Positions 35,018 to 42,306 of a DNA stretch of 48,897 bases are shown piece after piece. Position 1 is the stretch's first letter. The number at the start of each line of letters is the position of its first letter. The DNA is from Stutzerimonas stutzeri (GTDB lineage Bacteria > Pseudomonadota > Gammaproteobacteria > Pseudomonadales > Pseudomonadaceae): assembly GCA_002345575.1 (NCBI GenBank), contig DDVX01000005.1, positions 1 to 48,897 of the forward strand. Direction: 5' to 3'. Under the pieces are notes generated by a model. That model was not told the DNA's origin and did no database searches. It worked only from the letters and a program-made list of their open reading frames with translations. The translations under genes and the position numbers were made by a program.

Positions 35018-36439
35018 CTAGTGGTGTGGCTGGCGGGGCAGGTGCACGGCGACCTGCAGCCCGCCGAGCGGTGAGTCCGCCAGTTCGATGGTCGCGCCGT
35101 GCAGTTCGGCGATGCGCGCGACGATGGCCAGGCCGAGCCCCGCGCCCTGGCCGTCGCCCTGGCGGTAGAAGCGCTCGAACAGTTTGTCGCGCTGCGCTGC
35201 CGGTACGCCCGGACCGCTGTCATCCACGCGCAGGCTGACGCCGTTTCCCATGGTCTGGAGGCTGAGCTGAATCTGCCCGCCATCGGGCGTGTACTGCAGG
35301 GCATTGCCGACCAGATTCTGCAGCAGCGTGGCGAGCGCGGCGGCATCGCCGGGAAGCTGGTGATCGGCCACGTCGTTGGCTTCCAGCGTCAGTTCCTGAT
35401 CGCGCGCCAGGGCCAGCGGCGTCAGCTCGGCGAGGCATTCGCGGCACAGCGGCAGCAGGTCCAGCTGCTGTGGATGCCGCGGCTGCGCATTGGGTTCCAG
35501 GCGGGCGAGCGTGAGCAGCTGGGTGACCACGCGGGTGGTGCGATCGACGCCGGTCAGCAGCTGCTGCAGGGCGGCTTCACGGTCCTCCGGCTGCTCGGCC
35601 TGTTGCGCGTTCTGCGCATGGATGCGCAGTACGGCCAGGGGCGTGCGCAGCTCATGGGCCGCGTCGGCGATGAAGCGTTTTTCCCGCTCGACCAGTTGAT
35701 TGACTTGCTGCAGCAGGCGATTCAGCGAGGCGGCCACCGGCTCCAGCTCCTGCGGCAGCGGCGCCAGCAGCAGCGGTGCGAGGTTGTCCGGATCGCGACT
35801 CTTCAACAGCTGTGCCATGTGCGCCAGCGGCCGCAGGCCCCAGCCCACCGCCAGCCAGATCAGCAGCGCCAGCAGCGGCAGGCCGATGAGGTCGGGCAGC
35901 AGGCTGCGCCGGGCGATCTTGCCGACCAGCTCGCCGCGCACATCGTCTCGCTCGCTGACCAGAATCCAGAGTTCGTCCTCGCGGTCGTGCAACAGGAACA
36001 GGCGCCAGGCATGGCCGTCGAGCTGCACGTCGTGATAACCGCCACTCAGGTCGCTGAAGGGCGACGCCGAGTCTGCCTTGGCCAATTCCTGCAAAGCGCC
36101 GTTCGGCGCACCGGCCGACTGCAGCACGCTGCTGCCATCCGCGGCGTAGACCTGAAAGCCGAGTTTGGTTTCGTAATCGTGTCCGGGCACCCCCTGATTC
36201 CGCCGCGCGTTCACCGCTGCGTCCAAGGCGCTCTGCAGCGCGTGGCGGGCTGATGGCTCCATTTCGCGCATCACCAGCCCCTGCACCAGCCGCGCGCTCT
36301 GCGCCAGCTGGGCGTCGAACAGCTCTTCGATCTCGTGGCGAGCGTCGCGATAACTGCGCCAGGAGATCAGGCTCAGCGACAGCAGCAGGATGCCGAGCAC
36401 CAGCACCAGGGTGCGGTTGCGGATAGAGCGCCTCAGCAT
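35018..36439 (-). CDS. Sensor histidine kinase, QseC/PmrB type
   Basis: The 473-residue kinase has two membrane helices (near residues 9-27 and 182-200) flanking a periplasmic domain of about 150 residues. A HAMP region and the H-box FIADAAHELRTPLAVLRIHA follow, then the N-box NLVGNALQYTPDGG and the G-boxes DSGPGVP and GAGLGLAIV. It phosphorylates the partner encoded just upstream, whose stop overlaps its start by seven bases. The sensed signal is unknown; family members sense catecholamines, metals or cationic peptides. Confidence 0.9.
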   Translation of the reverse strand: MLRRSIRNRTLVLVLGILLLSLSLISWRSYRDARHEIEELFDAQLAQSARLVQGLVMREMEPSARHALQSALDAAVNARRNQGVPGHDYETKLGFQVYAADGSSVLQSAGAPNGALQELAKADSASPFSDLSGGYHDVQLDGHAWRLFLLHDREDELWILVSERDDVRGELVGKIARRSLLPDLIGLPLLALLIWLAVGWGLRPLAHMAQLLKSRDPDNLAPLLLAPLPQELEPVAASLNRLLQQVNQLVEREKRFIADAAHELRTPLAVLRIHAQNAQQAEQPEDREAALQQLLTGVDRTTRVVTQLLTLARLEPNAQPRHPQQLDLLPLCRECLAELTPLALARDQELTLEANDVADHQLPGDAAALATLLQNLVGNALQYTPDGGQIQLSLQTMGNGVSLRVDDSGPGVPAAQRDKLFERFYRQGDGQGAGLGLAIVARIAELHGATIELADSPLGGLQVAVHLPRQPHH

Positions 36440-37092
36440 TTGTCCACCAAATAGCCGACCCCGCGCACGGTGCGGATCAGCTCGGGGAAGAACTTCTTGC
36501 GCAGGTGATGGATATGCACCTCCAGCGCGTTGCTCTCGACTTCCTCGTCCCAGCCGTAGAGCACCTGCTGCAGCCGATCGCGGGTCAGCACGCGACCGGG
36601 CTGGGCGATCAGCTCATGCAGCAGGACGAACTCCTTGCGCGGCAGGTTGATCGGGGTGCCCTGGTAGCTGACCTGCTGATTGACCGGGTCGAGCAGGATG
36701 CCGCGGTACTCCAGTACCGGCTCAGGGCGATTGAAGCTGCGCCGGAGCAGAGCGCGCAGGCGGGCCTTGAGTTCGGCGACGTCGAACGGCTTGACCAAGT
36801 AGTCGTCGGCGCCGGCATCCAGCCCAGCGATGCGGTCGCTGGTGGCATCGCGCGCGGTGAGTACCAATACCGGGACCGGGTTGGCGCAGGCGCGCAGGCG
36901 CTTGAGCACTTCCAGACCGTCCATACGCGGCAGACCGAGGTCGAGGATGGCCAGCTCGAAGCTCTCGTGGCTCAGCGCATGCAGCGCGCTGGCGCCGTCC
37001 TGCAGCCAGTCCACCGTGTAGCCCTCGGGCTTGAGTGCGGTGCGGATGCCCTCGCCGAGGGCGCGATCGTCTTCCACCAGCAGAATGCGCAT
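36433..37092 (-). CDS. Response regulator, QseB/PmrA type
   Basis: The 219-residue OmpR-class regulator has phospho-acceptor Asp51, the acidic pair Asp8/Asp9, and Lys101. The C-terminal winged helix has the subgroup signature YGWDEEVESNALEVHIHHLRK. Members bind CTTAAG-N5-CTTAAG direct repeats; such boxes lie at 34944 and 41477. It is the sixth gene of the minus-strand operon, 62 bases after the TPR gene. The ATG at 37092 gives the standard length. Confidence 0.92.
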   Translation of the reverse strand: MRILLVEDDRALGEGIRTALKPEGYTVDWLQDGASALHALSHESFELAILDLGLPRMDGLEVLKRLRACANPVPVLVLTARDATSDRIAGLDAGADDYLVKPFDVAELKARLRALLRRSFNRPEPVLEYRGILLDPVNQQVSYQGTPINLPRKEFVLLHELIAQPGRVLTRDRLQQVLYGWDEEVESNALEVHIHHLRKKFFPELIRTVRGVGYLVDKC

Positions 37093-37154
37093 GTCGTTCC
37101 TGTCGTCCTGAAGGGTTCGCGGCATTGCTGTGCATTCAACGCCGCCGCACCCGG

Positions 37155-37805
37155 TTATTCCAGCTTTTCCTTGACCTGCGCGAGCAGCGCGCGGGCTTCG
37201 TCGTGGCGACCGGCATCGGCGACTTCACGACCCGCTCGGTCGGGCGCGGCGAGTGCCTTTTCCAGCGCCGCGCGCGCTTCCCCGTAGCGTTTCTGACGCA
37301 GCAGGAAATCACCGTGGAAGTAGTTCGGGTCGATGCCGTTCGGGTTCAGCGCCAGCGCCTGCTTGAACAGCGCCTCAGCCTTGTCCTCGTCACCGAAGCC
37401 GATCGGCCAGCCGGGCATCTGATAGTAGAGGCTGGCGAGGCTGGTGTAGGCCGAGCCATCCAGCGCCTGTGGCTCAAGTTCGATGGCTTTTTCCAGTTCG
37501 GCTTTAGCTTGCTTGACCAGACCCAGCGCGCCGAGCCCGCCCTTGGCGCCGGCCCAGGTGCTGAGCACGATGCCGTGCCAGATGTGCAACTCGGCGGCCT
37601 GCGGTTCGCTGGCCACCGCGCTTTCGGCCTCTGAGGCAAGCCGAGCGAAGGCCGCTTCACGCTGTGCGGCGGGCAGCAGGTAGTTGATCTCCGCCCAGCG
37701 CGTCTGGATCTGCTGCAGCGACGATTCGCCGGCTGGGCTGAGGGCGAAGGAGGGTTGGCTGGCCAGGGCCAGTATCAGGGCGCAGAGGCCGAGCAGACGC
37801 TTCAT
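37155..37805 (-). CDS. Exported TPR-like protein in the acyl-ligase operon
   Basis: The 216-residue protein has a signal peptide (MKRLLGLCALILALASQPSFA) and TPR-type helices, including AELEKAIELEPQALDGSAYT and ALFKQALALNPNGIDPNYFH. The start overlaps the stop of the dehydrogenase gene by four bases (ATGA), with GGAG upstream. Its task is unknown; it may be a periplasmic adaptor for the product or the sensor kinase. Confidence 0.75.
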   Translation of the reverse strand: MKRLLGLCALILALASQPSFALSPAGESSLQQIQTRWAEINYLLPAAQREAAFARLASEAESAVASEPQAAELHIWHGIVLSTWAGAKGGLGALGLVKQAKAELEKAIELEPQALDGSAYTSLASLYYQMPGWPIGFGDEDKAEALFKQALALNPNGIDPNYFHGDFLLRQKRYGEARAALEKALAAPDRAGREVADAGRHDEARALLAQVKEKLE

Positions 37806-38638
37806 GGGTGTTCTCCGGTAGAGGTGGGTTGGGACGAGGGCGGCAGCGGCTGCTCGGCACGGGCGAAGCGCTTGATCACCGGCAACTGCTTGCGCAGGGC
37901 CTGGTCGACCAGCCGTGGCAGCAGGCTGTTGAGGCGCACGAAGAGCTTTTCCGGCCAGCCGAGGTAGAGCTCCTCTCGCTCGGCGGCGATGGCGTGGACG
38001 ATCTGCCGCGCGACTTCTTGTGGATCGTCCATCTCCACCTGCAGCTCGTTGTTCATCGCCACTACATCGTCGCTGTTCATTGTCGTACGGGTGGCGCGCG
38101 GGGCGATGTAGAGCACCTTGACGTGACTGTCGGCCAGCTCGCGGCGCAGCGCCTCGGAGAAGCCGCGCAGGGCAAACTTGCTCGCGCAATAGGCGGTGAA
38201 ACCCGGGTAGCCGATGGAGCCGAAGGTTGAACCGAGGTTGACCAGCAGCGCCTGCGGTTGCTGGCGCAGCAGCGGCAGCAGCAGGTGGGTCAGCTGCAGC
38301 GTGGCGGTGACGTTGACGTCGATCAGGCGGGCGATGGCTTCTTCGTCCTGCTGTTCGAGCAAGCTGAACTGGTTGATCCCGGCGGCGTTGATCACGCAGT
38401 TGAGCCCGCCGAAACGCCGCGCCGCATCCAGCACCGTATGCCGGCCGCTGCGTTGGCTGAGATCAGCGCAGACCAGGCTGATCTGACCGGGATGGCGGCG
38501 GGCAAGCGCTTCCAGGGCGAGGCTGTCACGGCCCACCAGCAACAGCCGTGCGCCGTTCGCGCAGAGCCGCTCGACCAGCCCCTGGCCGATGCCGCCGCTG
38601 GCACCAGTCAGCAGGACGCGCGCGTCACGCAGTTGCAT
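37802..38638 (-). CDS. Short-chain dehydrogenase/reductase
   Basis: The 278-residue protein is a classical SDR: cofactor loop TGASGGIG at 11-18, NAAG at 84-87, catalytic Ser137, and Tyr150/Lys154 in the YCASK motif. The C-terminal extension ends in a Pro/Ser-rich tail. A role as NAD(P)H-dependent reductase of a ketone or aldehyde intermediate in the operon pathway is inferred. It overlaps the gene before it by 14 bases. Confidence 0.88.
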   Translation of the reverse strand: MQLRDARVLLTGASGGIGQGLVERLCANGARLLLVGRDSLALEALARRHPGQISLVCADLSQRSGRHTVLDAARRFGGLNCVINAAGINQFSLLEQQDEEAIARLIDVNVTATLQLTHLLLPLLRQQPQALLVNLGSTFGSIGYPGFTAYCASKFALRGFSEALRRELADSHVKVLYIAPRATRTTMNSDDVVAMNNELQVEMDDPQEVARQIVHAIAAEREELYLGWPEKLFVRLNSLLPRLVDQALRKQLPVIKRFARAEQPLPPSSQPTSTGEHP

Positions 38639-39296
38639 GGTCGTGCTCCGCCGCGGTCAGGCCGCGAAAGATGTCGCCGTAGAGGCGGTAGACCACCCGT
38701 GCGGTGTGCACCACGGCGGCCTTGTCGTCCTCGTCGTCGAGGCGGTTCATCAGCTTCTTGAAGAACTCGATGTGCTCCAGGTCCAGGCTGCCATGGGAGG
38801 TCAGGTAGCTGAACGCCTTGGCCGGCAGCTGAAGTTTGTCCTGCAGCACGCCGGCTGCCTGGGTCGCCAGCGCGATGCTGGTGCCTTCCAGCACGTTGAC
38901 CATGCCGAAGAAACTCGCCGGATTGTGCCGCGCGATGCGGTCGTAGACGTAGGCGACCATCAGCTCAGTGGGCAGTGCCGGCTGGCCATGGCGCACCGCC
39001 TCGGCATCGCCGCCACAGGCGCGGATGTCGTTGAGGATCCATTCCTGATGGCCGATTTCTTCCTCGATGTATTCGGCGATCGCCTCGCGCAGCCACTCCA
39101 GGCGCTCCGGCAGGCGTGCGCCGCAGGCCATCAACAGCGGCACGGTGTGCTTGACGTGGTGGTAGGCCTGAGTCAGGAAGGCGATGTACTGCGCGCGGGT
39201 CGCGGTGCCGGCGAGCGCGGCGTGGATGATCGGCGCGCCAAGCAGGTATTCGCGCTCGGCATTGGTCTGGTGTTGCAACTGGTCGAAGAAATCCAT
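38625..39296 (-). CDS. Heme-oxygenase-like diiron-type protein (TenA/PqqC/UndA fold)
   Basis: The 223-residue all-helical protein resembles iron-containing redox enzymes of the heme-oxygenase-like family. Likely metal ligands form the family pattern: Glu80 and His83 in EEIGHQEW, Glu137 in VLEGTS, and His168, Asp172 and His175 in SHGSLDLEH. Related enzymes use a diiron centre to cleave or oxidise acyl or amino acid substrates; UndA of Pseudomonas makes 1-undecene from lauric acid. The substrate here is unknown. It starts 15 bases after the ligase gene. Confidence 0.75.
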   Translation of the reverse strand: MDFFDQLQHQTNAEREYLLGAPIIHAALAGTATRAQYIAFLTQAYHHVKHTVPLLMACGARLPERLEWLREAIAEYIEEEIGHQEWILNDIRACGGDAEAVRHGQPALPTELMVAYVYDRIARHNPASFFGMVNVLEGTSIALATQAAGVLQDKLQLPAKAFSYLTSHGSLDLEHIEFFKKLMNRLDDEDDKAAVVHTARVVYRLYGDIFRGLTAAEHDHATA

Positions 39297-39311
39297 GATG
39301 AACCTCGAAAG

Positions 39312-40757
39312 TCAGGACGGAAGGGCGTTGATCGCCGATTGGTAATGGTTGAAGAGGGCGTCGCGACGCAGCCGTCCGTTGGCGGTGACCAGGCCGTTGC
39401 TGGCGGTGAAGGGCTCGGCGGCGCGCAGCCAGTGGTGCACGCGGGCGTAGTCCGGCAAGCCGACGTTGACCCGTTCGACTGCCGCCTGCAGCTCGGCATC
39501 GCTGCAATCGCCGCGTCTGGGCACCAACACGGCGACGTTCTGCGCCAGCGCCTCGCCATGCAGCCAGGCCTGGGCGATGGGGGCCTGCTGCACCAGCTCC
39601 GCCTCGACCCATTCCGGGTTGACGTTGCGCCCGTAGGCGGTGACGAACTGGTGCTTCTTGCGCCCGTGCAGGATCAGGAAGCCGTCCTCGAAGTGGCCGA
39701 GGTCGCCGGTCGGCAGCCACTCGCCGACCGGCGGAGGTTCGCCGAGGTAGCCGAGCATATGCGGGCCGCGCACCAGTACCTCGCCATCGTCGGCCAGGCG
39801 CAGCTCGACGTGTGGCAGTGGCTGGCCTACGCTGCCGATGCGCCGTGCCTCGGGCGTATTTAGACAAACCACCGAGGCGCATTCGGACAACCCGTAGCCC
39901 TCGAACACCGGCAACCCGAGGCGCTCGGCGCGCTCCAGCAGCTGCGGCGCCACGCGACCGCCACCGACCGCGATAAAGCGCAGCGAGGTCGGCATCGGCA
40001 CGCCCTGCTCGGCGGCGCTGACCAGAGCCAGCAACAGCTGCGGCAGCAGGATCAGGCTGTGCGGCTGGCTGGTCTGCAGCGTGGCCAGCAAACGTTGCAG
40101 CTCGAAGCCCGCCGCACCGCTGAAGCCGATCTCCGCCAGCGGGCGCAGCTCGACCCGTGCACCGGCCAGCAGCGGCGCATAGAGCCCGGCGATGTTTTCC
40201 AGCAGGGTCGCCAGCGGCAGCACGCAGAGATGCTGGCGCACATCACACGGCAGGCTGGCCCGCCGCAGGCTCTCGGCCACCGCCAGCTGCGCCTCGGCAT
40301 CCAGGCAGACGCCCTTGGGCTGGCCGGTAGTGCCGGAGGTATAGGTGATCTTCAGCGTGCCGGGCGGCACTGGCGTGACGGTGTCCGGCTGGCGCAACAG
40401 CAGGCCGGCTTCGCCTGGCTGGAAGCCGCAGCGCTCGCTGAGCGGGCTGACGGCGCCGATCAGGCAGTCAATGCCGGCGTGCTGCAGCACGTGCTCCTGC
40501 TGCGCCGCGGAAAAGAATGCCGGCAGCGGCACGCAGACCAAACCGGCGCGCAGCAGGGCCAGATCCCACAGCGCCCACTCCAGACCGTTGTCCAGCGTCA
40601 GGGCGACGCGCTGCACGCCGAGCCGTTGCAGATGGCTGGCGCGCGCGGCCACCTCATGGCGCAGTTCGGCGTAGCTCAGTTGGCGCGGCCCTTCGCTCAG
40701 CGCGATGCCGGCGTGCTGGTCGAGTGTCGTCCAGAAGCGTTCAGCTGCAGGCTGCAT
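39312..40757 (-). CDS. AMP-dependent acyl ligase
   Basis: The 481-residue protein belongs to the ANL adenylating family. It has the phosphate loop YTSGTTGQPKG near 139-149, the GYGLSECASV motif, and GEWLPTGDLGHFEDG. Odd feature: at the A10 position, normally lysine, the sequence is NGRLRR with Arg462, so adenylation may be altered. It is shorter than long-chain acyl-CoA synthetases. The ATG at 40757 has GGAGG upstream and overlaps the previous gene by 17 bases. It probably activates a carboxylic acid for the operon pathway. Confidence 0.85.
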   Translation of the reverse strand: MQPAAERFWTTLDQHAGIALSEGPRQLSYAELRHEVAARASHLQRLGVQRVALTLDNGLEWALWDLALLRAGLVCVPLPAFFSAAQQEHVLQHAGIDCLIGAVSPLSERCGFQPGEAGLLLRQPDTVTPVPPGTLKITYTSGTTGQPKGVCLDAEAQLAVAESLRRASLPCDVRQHLCVLPLATLLENIAGLYAPLLAGARVELRPLAEIGFSGAAGFELQRLLATLQTSQPHSLILLPQLLLALVSAAEQGVPMPTSLRFIAVGGGRVAPQLLERAERLGLPVFEGYGLSECASVVCLNTPEARRIGSVGQPLPHVELRLADDGEVLVRGPHMLGYLGEPPPVGEWLPTGDLGHFEDGFLILHGRKKHQFVTAYGRNVNPEWVEAELVQQAPIAQAWLHGEALAQNVAVLVPRRGDCSDAELQAAVERVNVGLPDYARVHHWLRAAEPFTASNGLVTANGRLRRDALFNHYQSAINALPS

Positions 40758-41430
40758 GGGGCGCCTCCGTGGTGTCGAACAGCGGCTGATAGCCGAGACG
40801 CGCATAGAGGCCGAGCTGCAGCAGGCGCTGGTGGCCGGGCAGGATCTCGCCAGCCATCAGCTGCGGCCGGCAGGCGTAGTAGCTGCCCCAGTCGGCCAGC
40901 TCCTCGCCCATGCGCGCCGGATCGGCCAGACCCAGCGGCAGCGGATCGAGCGCCAGGCGCTGGAAGCTGTTAAGCAGTGCCGGCGTGCCGGTGAACACCA
41001 CCCAGCGAAAGCCCTGGGCGACCAGCAGATCGGTCAGCGCGACGATCAGCAGGCGCGCCGAGGCATTGCCGAACGCAGCCAGGTTGCCAACCTCGACGAT
41101 CTCCTCGCGCGGCACCGTACGCTCACAGCGAATGCTCACGGCCTGCTCGATGGGCTCGTCCAGATAGCGTTCGAGAAACAGCGGCCGACGCTGGGCGCTG
41201 CGCAGACCGACCGCGCCCTGCACCTCGCCGTTCTGGTCATGCAGGCCCAGCAGGCAGGGCATGAAATGACGCACCCGCGCCTGATAGTGCTCGGCGAAAC
41301 GCTGGCGGATGAAGTCTTCCAGCGCTGTGCGCCGCTCGCCTGCATCGGCCTGCGCCAGTTGCAGGCAGAGCGAAGGCTCGCGGCCAATGCGTGCCAGTAC
41401 ATCGGTGTGATCGACCCAGGGCAGTTCCAT
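40741..41430 (-). CDS. Thermostable-hemolysin family protein (GNAT-like)
   Basis: The 229-residue protein resembles the Vibrio thermostable (delta) hemolysin family, which has an acyltransferase-like fold related to AHL synthases. Motifs seen include EVGNLAAFGNASARLLIVAL, GFRWVVFTGTPALLNSF and the C-terminal YARLGYQPLFDT. No signal peptide is present, so the name hemolysin is likely misleading; an acyl-group transfer role fits the neighbouring acyl ligase better. GAGG lies seven bases before the ATG at 41430. It is the first gene of the seven-gene operon. Confidence 0.78.
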   Translation of the reverse strand: MELPWVDHTDVLARIGREPSLCLQLAQADAGERRTALEDFIRQRFAEHYQARVRHFMPCLLGLHDQNGEVQGAVGLRSAQRRPLFLERYLDEPIEQAVSIRCERTVPREEIVEVGNLAAFGNASARLLIVALTDLLVAQGFRWVVFTGTPALLNSFQRLALDPLPLGLADPARMGEELADWGSYYACRPQLMAGEILPGHQRLLQLGLYARLGYQPLFDTTEAPHAACS

Positions 41431-41460
41431 CGGGGAACCTCGGTTAGAAGCCTGGGCCGG

Positions 41461-41493
41461 ATTGTTGGGGCGCAAACTTAAGGCAGTCTTAAG
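41461..41493 (-). promoter_or_regulatory. CTTAAG-N5-CTTAAG box and -10 of the seven-gene operon
   Basis: Two perfect CTTAAG hexamers (41477-41482 and 41488-41493) are five bases apart. On the minus strand AACAAT (41466-41461) follows after 10 bases, the same spacing as before cytochrome b561. The operon's own QseB/PmrA-type regulator is the natural candidate to bind here. The box could also act on the divergent colR. Confidence 0.7.
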
Positions 41494-41523
41494 CCGCGCA
41501 GGGCTAAATGCGGGGCTGGCGAG

Positions 41524-41556
41524 GCGACGTTTTTTTCACATCGTCTCGGCTATGTT
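41524..41556 (+). promoter_or_regulatory. ColR-type box and -10 upstream of colR
   Basis: TTTTTCAC (41532-41539) is the core of the ColR box known from P. putida, and the preceding eight bases fit the remembered consensus except the first. TATGTT (41551-41556) lies 11 bases downstream as a possible -10. The 17 bases at 41526-41542 are repeated exactly at 43572-43588. Confidence 0.6.
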
Positions 41557-41622
41557 CTGCGCCGCGCGCAGGCGTAATAAGCAGCGTCTGCCGTTCCGAA
41601 ACTTCTAGCGAGTACCCCAGCG

Positions 41623-42306
41623 ATGCGCATCCTGGTCATCGAAGACAACCGTGACATTCTCGCCAACGTGCTGGACTACCTTGAGCTCAAGGGCTACGTG
41701 GTCGACTGCGCGCAGGATGGCCTCAGCGGTCTGCACCTGGCCGCCACCCAGGACTACGACCTGATCGTGCTGGACCTGATGCTGCCGGGCATCGACGGGC
41801 TGCAGGTGTGCAAGCGCCTGCGCGACGATGCCGGGCGCGATACGCCGATCATCATGCTCACCGCCCGCGATGCGCTGCCTGACCGCATCAAGGGGCTGCA
41901 GGCCGGTGCCGACGACTATCTGATCAAGCCCTTCGCGCTGTCCGAGCTGGTTGCCCGTATCGAGGCGATCCTGCGTCGCTGCCAGGGATCGCGTCGCCGG
42001 CAGCTGCAGGTGGCCGATCTCTGCTACGACCTGGACACCCTAGAGGCCAGTCGTGGTGGCCAGCCGATTCGCCTCAACCCTATCGGCCACAAGCTGCTGG
42101 CGATCCTCATGCAGCGCAGCCCGGCGGTGGTGCGCCGCGAAGCGCTGGAAGATGCCGTCTGGGGTGATCACGTGCCGGACAGCGATGCGTTGCGCAGCCA
42201 TATCCACCAGTTGCGCCAGGTGCTCGACAAGCCGTTCGCCAAGCCGTTGCTGCATACCGTGCACGGCCTTGGCTTCCGCCTGGCGGAGGACTGCGATGCT
42301 CGCTAA
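41623..42306 (+). CDS. colR: Response regulator ColR
   Basis: The 227-residue OmpR-class regulator begins MRILVIEDNRDILANVLDYL, with phospho-acceptor Asp51 and Lys102. Its winged helix ends with DSDALRSHIHQLRQVLDKPF. The whole pattern matches ColR of Pseudomonas, which controls outer membrane and lipopolysaccharide genes in response to zinc, iron and other metals. It overlaps colS by 11 bases. The genes that follow agree with the colRS locus known from P. putida and P. aeruginosa. Confidence 0.9.
   Translation: MRILVIEDNRDILANVLDYLELKGYVVDCAQDGLSGLHLAATQDYDLIVLDLMLPGIDGLQVCKRLRDDAGRDTPIIMLTARDALPDRIKGLQAGADDYLIKPFALSELVARIEAILRRCQGSRRRQLQVADLCYDLDTLEASRGGQPIRLNPIGHKLLAILMQRSPAVVRREALEDAVWGDHVPDSDALRSHIHQLRQVLDKPFAKPLLHTVHGLGFRLAEDCDAR

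Noticed and set aside
41477..41493. Assigning the CTTAAG box to colR
   Set aside because: It is 130 bases from the colR start, while on the other strand it has a -10-like hexamer at 10 bases, and the ColR box nearer colR explains colR better. Shared use is not excluded.
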